The position numbers and the translations under genes were made by a program. From Nitrospira sp. (GTDB lineage Bacteria; Nitrospirota; Nitrospiria; Nitrospirales; Nitrospiraceae), in NCBI GenBank assembly GCA_018242725.1, contig JAFEBI010000004.1, positions 186,001 through 250,000 of the forward strand: DNA of 64,000 nt, in the 5' to 3' direction. Shown piece after piece: positions 42,446 to 51,970 of this stretch (positions are counted from its first letter, which is position 1; every line of letters begins with the position of its first letter). The notes beneath the pieces were generated by a model, which ran no database searches, was not told the DNA's origin, and worked only from the letters and a program-made list of their open reading frames with translations.

Positions 42446-42790
42446 CTATGCAATTTCAAGAACAGACTGCGGCGGCCCACGGGGTAAAAAATCACTGTCA
42501 ACCGCTGCATCCAGGTATGGACTGTCACCCAGGTTCCAAACCAGACTCACCTGTGTGTCGGTGGAAACTTCTCCCTGTCCATTGCCGCTCTGAACATCGA
42601 GGCCGCCGCAGTGCCAGGCACAATGATTGTGGCTTTGCTGACTGTGCTGTGCTTGTCCCTGTGGACAGTGAGGCATGTTCCATTGCGGCAACAGACTCCC
42701 TTGTGCGATCGACAGAGACCCCGTCAGCCAGAGCACGACCCAGCAGCCGGTCAATGCCCGAGCGATGTATTGTCGTGCCTTCGTCAACAT
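42446..42790 (-). CDS. Small secreted His/Cys peptide, RGPP C-terminus (third copy)
   Basis: A 114-aa exported peptide: signal segment (ALTGCWVVLWLTGSLSIAQG), then HCPQGQAQHSQQSHNHCAWHCGG, with a CAWHC motif (CxWxC) preceded by His residues, and a C-terminus FLPRGPPQSVLEIA. It resembles the peptides at 43992 and 46166 (CxWxC, RGPP). It lies 32 nt after the second barrel gene. The likely role is metal or redox binding in the periplasm (inference). A longer in-frame frame is not used. Confidence 0.7.
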   Translation of the reverse strand: MLTKARQYIARALTGCWVVLWLTGSLSIAQGSLLPQWNMPHCPQGQAQHSQQSHNHCAWHCGGLDVQSGNGQGEVSTDTQVSLVWNLGDSPYLDAAVDSDFLPRGPPQSVLEIA

Positions 42791-42822
42791 GATCGATTCG
42801 ATCGTGCTTTCCCAACCCGCAC

Positions 42823-43893
42823 CTAAGAGGCCCCGCCGAATAATTGAAACGATTTGGTCATGCCGAAGATGTAACTGATCTGTTGTTCTAAGTTTCCGTT
42901 GAAGTCTCGATAGATGGGGATCTGCGCAATGAAATAGAATGAGGCGAAGTTCATAACATTGAACATGACCCCCGGCGAATAGGCGACATACGTTGAGCCG
43001 GTTGTCGGGATGGCTCGAAATTTGATCGCTGGATCGAGCAGGATGGGCGGCCCTCCCGGATTGAACTGAAACAGCGACGCGTCCATCGCATCGTTCTGCA
43101 TATATCGAAAATTGAACTGCTGCGTCAGCACCAGCCAAGGGGTCTGTTCGAGCGGGATCACATTGAGCCCTAAGCTTGCGTTCACATCATCGCCGAACTT
43201 GTATCCATCGCTGTTCTTAAACGTGTGCCGATAACTGACCGACGCGAATTGATTCACCCGATGGGGAATCAGTTCATAGGTCTGATACATCATCGGAACG
43301 ATACCGAAATTACCCCGACCGATTTGCAGAGTTGACTCCGCCAACGTAGTTCCCTGGGCAAACCGGCCATAGCTGCCGGTAGGGAAATCCGCCCCGACTC
43401 CCAGTACGAGCATGCTACGGAGTGTCGGCAAGACGTTGTATTTGAGAGAGGCGCGGATATCGCCGAGCCCCCCCTCACCGTACGGGACAGGAACAAGCCC
43501 TCCGATTTGAGCGTTGGACTCGACATGTTTGTAAGGAATCGACACCTGGATGCCGAGACGGTCGGTCAGTCCATAGTTCAGATCCAATGTCGCAGTACGT
43601 GTCGTCGTCTCGATACGGTTCACATTCAAGTTAGCCAAGGTGAGCGTTCTGGCTCCCTGATTGGCGAATGGAATCCGCCCTCCGTCGCCAGAAGGCGCCT
43701 CCATCGGGGTCCAGTTATAAATCGCATTGACGGTCAGCAAGCCCTTCATCGGCACCTGTTGTTGTGAACCGATGACGACAAAGCAACTCACGGAGCCGCA
43801 GGAGGCTTCAGCCGGCTGCGGAGTGAAAATCGACACCATCAGTCCGACTCCACTCAAGACAGCAAGAACATAGGACCAAATCGTCCGTACCAT
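42823..43893 (-). CDS. Outer-membrane barrel protein, CGSVxC family, copy 2
   Basis: A protein of about 356 aa. The signal peptide ends PAEA, and the mature protein starts SCGSVSCFVVIGSQQQV, then KGLLTVNAIYNW and alternating beta strands ending in GASF-like aromatic residues. Conserved blocks TLDLNYGLTDRLGIQVSIPYK, YELIPHRVNQFASVSYRHTF and YRDFNGNLEQQ are nearly shared with the copy at 44895. The barrel is of the phenol-degradation transporter type (PF13557-like). The two close Cys residues at the N-terminus may form a disulfide or bind metal. The start at 43893 is chosen for the signal peptide. Confidence 0.78.
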   Translation of the reverse strand: MVRTIWSYVLAVLSGVGLMVSIFTPQPAEASCGSVSCFVVIGSQQQVPMKGLLTVNAIYNWTPMEAPSGDGGRIPFANQGARTLTLANLNVNRIETTTRTATLDLNYGLTDRLGIQVSIPYKHVESNAQIGGLVPVPYGEGGLGDIRASLKYNVLPTLRSMLVLGVGADFPTGSYGRFAQGTTLAESTLQIGRGNFGIVPMMYQTYELIPHRVNQFASVSYRHTFKNSDGYKFGDDVNASLGLNVIPLEQTPWLVLTQQFNFRYMQNDAMDASLFQFNPGGPPILLDPAIKFRAIPTTGSTYVAYSPGVMFNVMNFASFYFIAQIPIYRDFNGNLEQQISYIFGMTKSFQLFGGAS

Positions 43894-43991
43894 AAGACCA
43901 AACTCTTTCTGTGTTGTGACACGACGAACTCCGGCCACCGGAATCCATCGCGAAACAGGGTTGTTAAGAAACCACCTGCCTACGGCAGGCG

Positions 43992-44300
43992 CTATGCGAG
44001 AGGAAGAGGAGGCCCGCGGAAGAGGTAGTGGAAAGAAACTTGGATGCGAATTGGGACATTAGGAGCAATGACCACTTGCTCGAACAGCTGAAGCGTAGAC
44101 TCCAACGACACCGAGGTGGATTCAACCCCCTGTCCTGCCGCACAGAGCCAGGCACAGATCCCGGTCGAATGCGTCCCCGCTTGGTGGTCTGCATGGTGCT
44201 GGGCATGGCTCACACTTGGCGCAGCCATAAACGCGTTCACCAGCACGAGACACACCAATAGCAGCCAGACAAACCAGGATTGTTTCAATCGTGCCAACAT
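43992..44300 (-). CDS. Small secreted His/Cys peptide, RGPP C-terminus (second copy)
   Basis: A 102-aa peptide with a signal segment (WLLLVCLVLVNAFMAAPSVSHA), a His-rich start to the mature part (QHHADHQAGTHSTGICAWLCAAGQ, CxWxC) and a C-terminus LFRGPPLPLA. It starts 10 nt after the thioredoxin-like gene stops. It is closest to the 46166 peptide. Function unknown, probable metal handling. Confidence 0.75.
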   Translation of the reverse strand: MLARLKQSWFVWLLLVCLVLVNAFMAAPSVSHAQHHADHQAGTHSTGICAWLCAAGQGVESTSVSLESTLQLFEQVVIAPNVPIRIQVSFHYLFRGPPLPLA

Positions 44301-44310
44301 GCTTCTTCGA

Positions 44311-44853
44311 CTACTTGAGTAATGCCGCCTTCATCGGTTCCGGTTTCTGGATCCGTGCCACCGTGTCAAGAATCACCCGCTCGGTCAGCAGCCCGCCCTT
44401 GATGTATTCTTGCACGACTCCTTTTTCATCAATGAACACGCTGACCGGCAATCCGAAAACGCCGAACTGGTTCGCCACCTTGTTGTCCCGATCCATCAAC
44501 ACTGGGAATGTATGGCCATGCTGTTGGATGTGTTCACGCACCTTGACTTCGTCTTCTAGCTCGTTGACCGCCAGTACTACGAATCCCTTGTCCCGCAGCT
44601 TGTCGTACATCGCTTGCATGGCGGGCATCTCCGTCGTACAGGGCTTGCACCAGGTGGCCCAGAAATTCACAAGGACAACCTTGCCGCGATATTGGCCGAG
44701 GCTCTGCGGCTTGCCTTCCAAATCGACCAAGTGAAAATCCTCGGCAGTCGTCCCGACCGCCGGCACACGTGAGCCCATGCCCAAGCCATTGATCGGTAAG
44801 AGTCCGACGGCCGCAATAAGAAGACCCATCCGGAGAAAAGACGGATATTTCAT
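44311..44853 (-). CDS. TlpA/ResA-like thioredoxin
   Basis: A 180-aa exported thioredoxin: signal segment, GTTAEDFHLVDLEGKPQSLGQYRGKVVLVNFWATWCKPCTTEM (active site WCKPC) and VFGLPVSVFIDEKG with the cis-Pro loop. TlpA/ResA proteins reduce or form disulfides and prepare copper sites (established for relatives). The start at 44853 follows AAGGAGGG. Between the barrel copy 1 and the small peptide copy 2. It probably serves the Cys residues of the neighbouring proteins (inference). Confidence 0.9.
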   Translation of the reverse strand: MKYPSFLRMGLLIAAVGLLPINGLGMGSRVPAVGTTAEDFHLVDLEGKPQSLGQYRGKVVLVNFWATWCKPCTTEMPAMQAMYDKLRDKGFVVLAVNELEDEVKVREHIQQHGHTFPVLMDRDNKVANQFGVFGLPVSVFIDEKGVVQEYIKGGLLTERVILDTVARIQKPEPMKAALLK

Positions 44854-44894
44854 GGCACTCTCCCTCCTTACATGTATTCGACGTCTACGGACGT

Positions 44895-46040
44895 CTACGA
44901 CGGATTCAAAACTTGAAAAACTTTCGTCATGCCGAAGACGTAGCTCACGCCCTGCGCCAGATTTCCATTGAAATCCCGATAGACCGGGACTTGCGCATAA
45001 AAGTAGAGCGATATGTTGTCGATGAGCGGGGTCTTGACGTTCAATATGGTATGCGCAAAGTCTCCGAGATTGACCTGAAAACCTGGCGTATAGGCAAAAT
45101 ATGTCGAGCCGGTCGTCGGAACTGATCGATTCCTGATGGTGTCATCCAGAACAATCACCTCGTCCGGGAACGTGGGATCACTCGGTGTCTGCGAGCGAGC
45201 AAGTGACCCCCGATAATGATCGCGCGCCATATAGCGAAAATTGAACTGATTGGTCAGGACAAGCCAGGGGACCGTCACCAGATTGGCTCCGAGCGAAAAA
45301 TCAAATTGATCCCCGAATTGGTACCCAAAGTTGTTACGAAACGTATGGCGATAGCTGCCGGACGCGAACTGATTCAACCGATGGGGGATGAGCTCATAGG
45401 CCTGATAGAACGATGCCTGCACACCGACTTGACCACGCCCGATCTGAGCCGTCGGCTCCATCGTTTCAGCCCCCTCAAGCCCAGCGGTCGTTTGATTATG
45501 ATCTCCGGTAGGAACATAGACACCGAAGCCCGTCACCAAGAGACTCCTCAGCGACGGCAAGACGTTGTATTTCGCATTGATAAAGACATCACCGAAGCCG
45601 TTATCGGAAAACCGAGTCTCCTCACCGGCTCCTCCGTTCACTTCGCCTAATCCATCAAAGTGACGGTGCTTGATCTTCTTATAGGGGACGGCGACTTCAA
45701 TGCCGAACCGGTCCGTCACTCCATAGTTGAGATCAAGCGTATACATTTGAGTAATGGTGCGGATCTCTTTGTGGTGTCCCAAAATGAGTTGTCGGTTATC
45801 GAGGTCGACGGCGGGAATCACCCCGTTGGTCCCGCTGAGCAGCGTCCCTTGCGGCGTGTAGTTATAAAAGGCGTTCACCGTGAGCAGGCCTTTCGGTGAC
45901 ACCTGCTGCTGAGATCCGATCACCACAAAGCATGTCACGGACCCACAAGACCCCTCTGCCGTTCTCGTGTTGAGAACCATGGCGAGGAGCATGACGGCAA
46001 GAACGACGAATCGGTTGAATCGGGATGATATCCGGCCCAT
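44895..46040 (-). CDS. Outer-membrane barrel protein, CGSVxC family, copy 1
   Basis: A protein of about 381 aa with a signal peptide ending NTRTAEG, mature start SCGSVTCFVVIGSQQQV, and KGLLTVNAFYNYTPQG. Long stretches match the copy at 42823 (YGVTDRFGIEVAVPYKK, YELIPHRLNQFASGSYRHTF, VPTTGSTYFAYTPG, YRDFNGNLAQGVSYVFGMTK). The start at 46040 is preferred (GAGGGG upstream); 46082 would add a non-signal N-terminus. Barrel of outer-membrane transporter type; substrate unknown. Confidence 0.78.
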   Translation of the reverse strand: MGRISSRFNRFVVLAVMLLAMVLNTRTAEGSCGSVTCFVVIGSQQQVSPKGLLTVNAFYNYTPQGTLLSGTNGVIPAVDLDNRQLILGHHKEIRTITQMYTLDLNYGVTDRFGIEVAVPYKKIKHRHFDGLGEVNGGAGEETRFSDNGFGDVFINAKYNVLPSLRSLLVTGFGVYVPTGDHNQTTAGLEGAETMEPTAQIGRGQVGVQASFYQAYELIPHRLNQFASGSYRHTFRNNFGYQFGDQFDFSLGANLVTVPWLVLTNQFNFRYMARDHYRGSLARSQTPSDPTFPDEVIVLDDTIRNRSVPTTGSTYFAYTPGFQVNLGDFAHTILNVKTPLIDNISLYFYAQVPVYRDFNGNLAQGVSYVFGMTKVFQVLNPS

Positions 46041-46165
46041 AAATCGAAAAACCCCTCTCTCTCCACACAGTCTTTTGCTCACCAGATCAAGAGCCCCTCG
46101 TGGGGGATGACCAGCTGAACAAAATCACGCACTATATTTTGGTCGAAGTTATTGAATGATCGAGG

Positions 46166-46471
46166 CTACAGAAAGAGAGAGGGAGGACCGCGGCTGGCGT
46201 AGATGCGAGAGAATTGAGAGATTGTATCCGCAGAATCAAAAATCTGGAGAATCGCAATAGGGCTATGTTCTGCCTGGAACAATACCACCTGGCTATCAAG
46301 CACTGTGCCAGCGGCGCACATCCAAGAACAAAGGAGTGTCCCGTGTGTGGCTGCCTGATGCTGTGCATGATGCCCGGCATGTTCAGCAGCCTGCGCCTGA
46401 GCCAAACCACCGATCGCGAGAACACACAGCACAAGCGTTATAGAAATGATTTTTTTGAACGTCTGGCTCAT
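46166..46471 (-). CDS. Small secreted His/Cys peptide, RGPP C-terminus (first copy)
   Basis: A 101-aa peptide: signal (SITLVLCVLAIGGLAQAQA), then AEHAGHHAQHQAATHGTLLCSWMCAAG (His cluster and CxWxC) and a C-terminus ASRGPPSLFL. It precedes barrel copy 1. Together with the two other peptides it makes a paralogous family within 4 kb. A metal-binding or CuI-chelating role is inferred from the His and Cys residues. Confidence 0.75.
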   Translation of the reverse strand: MSQTFKKIISITLVLCVLAIGGLAQAQAAEHAGHHAQHQAATHGTLLCSWMCAAGTVLDSQVVLFQAEHSPIAILQIFDSADTISQFSRIYASRGPPSLFL

Positions 46472-46683
46472 GCTCGGATGCGCTTCCCGATAGGGCTATC
46501 TTGACCTGTGCAACACCTAACCATCTGGTACAGATGTAATACCAGTTGCATACTAGTGACCGAAACTACACCTGTCAAGCCTCCGCAGATGCTGCCTGAG
46601 GATCATGTAGGATTCACCGAAAAGATGCTGTATACTCCACGATCTATTTTTAATCATCATCTGTCATTCACCACGACATTTTT

Positions 46684-49407
46684 ATGGTTACACAAGTACT
46701 CAATCTTATTTTTGGCAGTAAAAACGATCGCGAAATCAAGACCCTGCGGCCGATCGTGGAGCAGATCAACGGATTGGAAGCTGGGCTGACTCCCCTCTCG
46801 GATCAGGCTCTTGCCGACAAGACCCAGGACTTCAAGAAGCGGCTTGAAGCAGGCCAGACGCTCGACGACATTTTGCCCGAAGCGTTTGCCGTGTGCCGGG
46901 AAATGTCGCGACGCAAGCTCAACATGCGCCATTTCGATGTGCAGCTCATCGGCGGCATGATCCTCCATCGCGGACGCATCGCCGAGATGAAGACCGGCGA
47001 AGGAAAGACCCTTGTTGCCACGTTGCCTGTCTACCTCAATGCCTTGGAGGGGAGAGGCGTCCATCTCGTGACGGTCAACGATTACCTGGCAAAGCGTGAC
47101 GCCCAGTGGATGGCGCAGCTCTACCATGCGCTGGGGCTCTCCACGGGCATCATCCAACACGATGCCTCATTTATGTACGACCCGACCTATGAGGCGTCCG
47201 ACAAACGGTTGCAGCACCTGCGTCCCTGCACGAGACCCGAAGCCTATCGCGCCGACATTACCTATGGAACGAACAACGAATATGGATTCGACTACCTTCG
47301 CGATAATCTGGTCGTTACGGCGTTGAACCAGTGCGTACAGCGCGAACTCAACTTCGCGATCGTGGACGAAGTCGACAGCATTTTGATCGACGAGGCCCGT
47401 ACACCGTTGATCATTTCCGGTCAAACCGATCAGACCACAGACCTGTATTACCGGATTAATGCGATCATCCCCCAGCTGAAGGCTGAAACAGACTACACCA
47501 TCGAAGAAAAAACCAAGACCGCAGCCTTGACCGAAGACGGCAATGCCCGGGTCGAAAAACTGCTGGGCGTGGACAATCTCTACGATCCGGCCAACATGGA
47601 CATGGTCCATCACGTGGTCAAGGCTCTGCAAGCCTACACGCTCTACAAACGGGACGTGGACTATGTGGTGAAGGACGGCGAAGTCATTATTGTGGATGAG
47701 TTCACGGGACGGTTGATGCCGGGTCGGCGCTGGAGCGACGGTCTGCACCAAGCCGTCGAGGCCAAAGAAGGGGTCAAGATCGCCAACGAGAATCAAACTC
47801 TCGCTTCCGTTACGTTCCAGAACTATTTCAGGATGTACAACAAACTGAGCGGCATGACCGGTACCGCCGATACTGAAGCCGCCGAGTTCGCCAAAATCTA
47901 CAACCTTGATGTCAACGTCGTGCCGACCAATCGTCAAATGGTCCGCCAGGATTACGCCGACGTCGTGTATCGCACCGAGAAAGAAAAGTTTTTGGCGATC
48001 GTCGAGGAAATCAAAGAATGTCATGAACGAGGACAACCGGTGCTGGTCGGCACCATTTCGATCGAAAAATCCGAGAAGCTCGCCGGGCTGCTGAATCGCA
48101 ACGGCGTAAAACACAACGTCCTCAACGCCAAACAGCACGAACGGGAAGCCGAAATCGTCGCGCAGGCGGGACGCAAAGGAGCCGTCACCATCGCCACCAA
48201 CATGGCGGGCCGCGGAACCGACATCTTATTGGGCGGCAATCCGGACTTCATGTACAAGCAGGTGCTCTACCGCGAGGAGAACATTTCCGAGAGCCGCAAG
48301 CTTGAAGTCTATGAGGATATTCGATCCGACTGCGAAAAGAACAAGCAGGAAGTCATCGGGGTGGGAGGACTGCACATTCTCGGGACGGAACGCCATGAGA
48401 GCCGCCGCATCGACAACCAGCTTCGTGGACGAGCCGGTCGCCAAGGAGATCCCGGTACGTCACGGTTCTACCTCTCACTGGAGGACGACCTGATGCGGAT
48501 CTTCGCGTCCGAACGGGTGTCTCAGTTGATGCTCAAGCTCGGCATGGAGGAAGGTGTTCCGATCGAACATGGCATGGTCACCAGGGCGATTGCAAACGCA
48601 CAAAAGAAGGTTGAAGCCCATAACTTCGAGATCCGGAAACAGTTGCTTGAATACGACGACGTCATGAATAAGCAACGCGAAGTGATCTACCGGCACCGCC
48701 GCGCCGTGCTGAGCGGAGACAACCTGACCGCCGATCTCCACGACATGATGGCCGGATCGATAGAGTCGTCTCTGAATGTCTATTGCCCTTCGGATCAATA
48801 CCCTGAGGATTGGGATGTCAAAGGGTTGACCGAGGTTATGCATGCACAGTTCGGTTTAGACATCACCCAGGGTAAGCACGATGGTGGAGACTCGCTGCGC
48901 GATGTGGGACGCGATGCGCTACTGGAAGATCTCAAAACTCACGTACGGGAAGCCTACGCGAAAAAAGAAGCGGAGCTAGGACCGGAATTGATGCGGTTTC
49001 TTGAGAAGACCTTCATGCTCCAAGTCATCGATCACCACTGGAAGGACCATCTGTTAGGGATGGACCATCTGCGAGACGGGATCGGTCTCCGCGGCTACGG
49101 TCAGAAGGACCCCTTAATTGAATACAAACGAGAAGGGTTTGATCTGTTCGCCGGGATGATGGAACGGGTCAAATCCGACACGCTTGAACGACTGTTCCAT
49201 GTCCAGGCCGTTCGCCATGAAGGGGAACAACCTACGACTCCACCTGACCCGATTCCTCAACGCCCACAGCCAAAGCTGACCCTGAACCGTGGTGATGAAC
49301 CGGTCACGGCACCTGCTCCAGCCCAACGGGCTGAAAATAAGGTCGGTCGCAACGACCCTTGTCCCTGCGGCAGCGGCAAGAAATACAAGAAGTGCCACGG
49401 AACGTGA
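46684..49407 (+). CDS. secA: SecA preprotein translocase ATPase
   Basis: A 907-aa cytoplasmic ATPase that drives Sec-dependent export. Walker A ([12 protein letters not shown]), [19 protein letters not shown] (Walker B), motif HERE and the helicase motifs ([24 protein letters not shown]) are present. The C-terminus ends with the zinc SEC-C motif [14 protein letters not shown] that binds SecB. The length fits the family. It precedes the methyltransferase-nuo block by about 290 bp; no ribosome-binding site is obvious. Confidence 0.97.
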   Translation: MVTQVLNLIFGSKNDREIKTLRPIVEQINGLEAGLTPLSDQALADKTQDFKKRLEAGQTLDDILPEAFAVCREMSRRKLNMRHFDVQLIGGMILHRGRIAEMKTGEGKTLVATLPVYLNALEGRGVHLVTVNDYLAKRDAQWMAQLYHALGLSTGIIQHDASFMYDPTYEASDKRLQHLRPCTRPEAYRADITYGTNNEYGFDYLRDNLVVTALNQCVQRELNFAIVDEVDSILIDEARTPLIISGQTDQTTDLYYRINAIIPQLKAETDYTIEEKTKTAALTEDGNARVEKLLGVDNLYDPANMDMVHHVVKALQAYTLYKRDVDYVVKDGEVIIVDEFTGRLMPGRRWSDGLHQAVEAKEGVKIANENQTLASVTFQNYFRMYNKLSGMTGTADTEAAEFAKIYNLDVNVVPTNRQMVRQDYADVVYRTEKEKFLAIVEEIKECHERGQPVLVGTISIEKSEKLAGLLNRNGVKHNVLNAKQHEREAEIVAQAGRKGAVTIATNMAGRGTDILLGGNPDFMYKQVLYREENISESRKLEVYEDIRSDCEKNKQEVIGVGGLHILGTERHESRRIDNQLRGRAGRQGDPGTSRFYLSLEDDLMRIFASERVSQLMLKLGMEEGVPIEHGMVTRAIANAQKKVEAHNFEIRKQLLEYDDVMNKQREVIYRHRRAVLSGDNLTADLHDMMAGSIESSLNVYCPSDQYPEDWDVKGLTEVMHAQFGLDITQGKHDGGDSLRDVGRDALLEDLKTHVREAYAKKEAELGPELMRFLEKTFMLQVIDHHWKDHLLGMDHLRDGIGLRGYGQKDPLIEYKREGFDLFAGMMERVKSDTLERLFHVQAVRHEGEQPTTPPDPIPQRPQPKLTLNRGDEPVTAPAPAQRAENKVGRNDPCPCGSGKKYKKCHGT

Positions 49408-49694
49408 GGGAGAGGCTGCGGCAGTCACACTGACCTCGTCCTCACCTCGCGAAGCGATCCTTAGAGCTCAGGCTGGAAAGACCGTAAATATAGCAGCTCT
49501 CCCGGGTCACAGATTGTATACAAATACGACTTGATTGTTTGCCGGTAACCGCCAATTCTCCCTGATCTCACCTTGACTTAACGCAGTTCAAGAGGCTACC
49601 CTATCCCCCTTTCAATACCAGGAGATGGGTACATATGGCCCATGCCCTAGGGGTGTCATTTTTTCCATAAGTGACTGCAAATCGGGAGAGCTTC

Positions 49695-50873
49695 GTGAGC
49701 GCTGGGCATCCGGAACTCATTGCTGCCATTGCATCGGAAGTGACCGCCTCCGGTCCGATTCCGTTTGCGCGGTTCATGGAGTTAGCCTTGTATCATCCAC
49801 AGTTCGGCTACTACATGCGGTCGTCGAAACCGGCAGCTGAGCGTATCGGCAAGAACGGTGATTTTTACACAAGCTCGGATGTCCATCCGATTCTGGGGCA
49901 AGCTCTTGCCAAACAAGCCGAGCAAATGGACCGACTACTCGGGCAACCCAGTCCGTTCACCATCGCGGAGATGGGACCAGGCAAAGGGCTCTTAGCACGG
50001 CATATCTTGGCAACTGCTCAGCGCGACTATCCTTCATTGTTTCATCGCCTCCGCTATGTCCTGATTGAACGAAGCCCGGCCATGCGTGAAGCGCAATGCC
50101 ACAATCTGGCCCCCTGGCTTGACCAACCTGATTTCATCACCTGGATCGACGATCTTGCTCATATTCCCTCGAATAGTCTGACCGGTCTGTTCTTTAGCAA
50201 TGAACTCGTGGACTCGTTTCCCGTTCACCGTATCCAGATGACGGCACAGGGCCTTGAGGAACGTTGCGTGGATTATCAGAATGGACGGTTCAGTGAGTGT
50301 CTCAAACCGCTGTCATCGGAGCGACTCGCGGCTCATCTTCGCCGTATCGTCGGTTCGGATTGGGCGGAAGGGTACCGCACTGAGATCAATCTCCATGCGC
50401 TGGACTGGATGGCTCACGTGGCCCAACGTCTCGCTCGTGGTTTTGTACTCACCATTGATTACGGCCACACGGCACAGGACCTGTATGGCCCTGACCGGAA
50501 ACGCGGGACATTCCTCTGCTACAGGCAACATGCAGTTCATGAGGATCCGTTCCTGCACGTGGGCGAACAGGACATGACCACCCATGTAGACTTTTCGAGC
50601 TTGGCGACTGCCGGTGAGGATCAGGGACTTCAAACGACGGGCTTCACCAACCAGATGAGTTTTCTCATGGGACTCGGTGTAGAACAGATGCTCGCAGGGA
50701 TGGCTCAGAACAGCCCGGAGTCTTCAGCGGCAATTCAGTTGCTGAGACCGAACGGGATGGGCACAACGTTCAAAGTTCTCATTCAGCATAAAGCCGTGCC
50801 GAATCCGACACTCGATGGATTGCACTATCAGCCGTTCTTTCGTTCGGCACTCTCAGCACAGTCAGCGGCGTAA
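49695..50873 (+). CDS. MidA/NDUFAF7-family methyltransferase
   Basis: A protein of about 392 aa with class I SAM-methyltransferase features: AEMGPGKGLLARHIL (SAM-binding glycine motif), LFFSNELVDSFPVHR, LTIDYGHTAQDLYGP and QDMTTHVDFSSL. It belongs to COG1565 (MidA/NDUFAF7), which methylates an Arg of the complex I subunit NDUFS2, homologue of NuoD, in eukaryotes. The start at 49695 (GTG) follows GGGAG; 49671 is a longer option. It lies directly upstream of the nuo genes, supporting a role in complex I assembly (inference). Confidence 0.88.
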   Translation: MSAGHPELIAAIASEVTASGPIPFARFMELALYHPQFGYYMRSSKPAAERIGKNGDFYTSSDVHPILGQALAKQAEQMDRLLGQPSPFTIAEMGPGKGLLARHILATAQRDYPSLFHRLRYVLIERSPAMREAQCHNLAPWLDQPDFITWIDDLAHIPSNSLTGLFFSNELVDSFPVHRIQMTAQGLEERCVDYQNGRFSECLKPLSSERLAAHLRRIVGSDWAEGYRTEINLHALDWMAHVAQRLARGFVLTIDYGHTAQDLYGPDRKRGTFLCYRQHAVHEDPFLHVGEQDMTTHVDFSSLATAGEDQGLQTTGFTNQMSFLMGLGVEQMLAGMAQNSPESSAAIQLLRPNGMGTTFKVLIQHKAVPNPTLDGLHYQPFFRSALSAQSAA

Positions 50874-50947
50874 GGGCTGAATCATGATGATCTCTTGGAC
50901 ATTCGGTGATACATCACATTGTACCCTTCACATTTCCAGGTGCTGTC

Positions 50948-51319
50948 GTGGGTAACGCTTCCGTTCCTGAAAATTATTTACCCATCCTCATTTTTATTGC
51001 CGTGGGGATTGTCCTTGGGACGTTGACGCTCTTTCTTGGGAAGTTTGTTCGCCCCAACCAGCCCTATCGCGCCAAGTTGGCGCCATACGAAAGCGGAAGT
51101 CCGCTCTTTCAGGACGCCCGCGTGCAATTTCCGATGCGGTATTACGTCATTGCGATGCTGTTCGTCATTTTCGATATTGAAATCGTCTTTATGTTTCCCT
51201 GGGCCGTTGCCTTTACCAGTCTCGGCCTGGTGGGATTAGTAGAAATGATCGTCTTCATCGCCATTTTGGTCGTGGGGTTTTGGTACGCCTGGAAAAAGGG
51301 CGCATTGGAGTGGGACTAG
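50948..51319 (+). CDS. nuoA: NADH-quinone oxidoreductase subunit A
   Basis: A 123-aa membrane subunit with three helices and YESGSPLFQDARVQFPMRYYVIAMLFVIFDIEIVF, the family's conserved loop. It begins the complex I operon. The start at 50948 (GTG after AGGTG) gives the usual length; the frame is open to 50906. Complex I oxidises NADH, reduces quinone and pumps protons. Confidence 0.95.
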   Translation: MGNASVPENYLPILIFIAVGIVLGTLTLFLGKFVRPNQPYRAKLAPYESGSPLFQDARVQFPMRYYVIAMLFVIFDIEIVFMFPWAVAFTSLGLVGLVEMIVFIAILVVGFWYAWKKGALEWD

Positions 51320-51415
51320 CATGCCGGAAGGTACGCAATCGTCACTTTTGAATTGTGAGCGTTGGTTGGTAATTGCGAGCTGGTAACTCAATACGTAAAA
51401 CTGGAGCGCCACGAC

Positions 51416-51895
51416 GTGAGCCTATTAGAGCGACAATTTGACGCCAACATTGTCACGACCAACCTGGACGCGGTCGTCAATTGGGCAAGAAAGTCCGCGC
51501 TCTGGCCCATGACGTTCGGGCTGGCCTGCTGTGCCATTGAGATGATCGCCAGCGTCTCCTCTCGTTATGATCTGGATCGCTTCGGTGCCGGAGTCTTTCG
51601 GGCCTCGCCTAGACAATCCGATCTGATGATCGTCGCGGGAACGGTCTCGCGCAAGATGGCGCCGGTGATTCGCCGGATCTACGATCAAATGCCTGAACCG
51701 CGCTATGTCATTTGTATGGGCTCCTGTGCGACGTCCGGCAATCACTACAACAGCTATGCGGTCGTACAGGGAGTGGACCAGATCGTGCCGGTTGACGTCT
51801 ATGTGCCCGGATGCCCGCCGAGGCCGGAAGCCTTGCTGGACGGACTGTTGAAGTTACAGGAAAAGATCCAGCGGGAAAGAGTGTTCGTGAAATAG
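51416..51895 (+). CDS. nuoB: NADH-quinone oxidoreductase subunit B
   Basis: A 159-aa subunit carrying the N2 iron-sulfur cluster: CC in GLACCAIEM, then CMGSC and PGCPPRPE. The start is GTG 51416, with GGAG 9 nt upstream; the frame from 51362 runs through intergenic sequence. It transfers electrons to quinone. Confidence 0.96.
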   Translation: MSLLERQFDANIVTTNLDAVVNWARKSALWPMTFGLACCAIEMIASVSSRYDLDRFGAGVFRASPRQSDLMIVAGTVSRKMAPVIRRIYDQMPEPRYVICMGSCATSGNHYNSYAVVQGVDQIVPVDVYVPGCPPRPEALLDGLLKLQEKIQRERVFVK

Positions 51896-51915
51896 CGCGC
51901 GAGAATCGCATGGCA

Positions 51916-51936
51916 TGCGCGACTCGCTTTCGCGCA
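51916..51936 (+). repeat. 7-bp hairpin between nuoB and nuoCD
   Basis: TGCGCGA pairs with TCGCGCA around a 7-nt loop, 20 nt after the nuoB stop. Possible mRNA-stability element. Confidence 0.4.
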
Positions 51937-51970
51937 CGTCCGGCAAAAGCCGTGATCATCGTACTGTGAG

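Noticed and set aside
47167-48138. 323-codon minus-strand frame
   Set aside because: Antisense shadow of secA.
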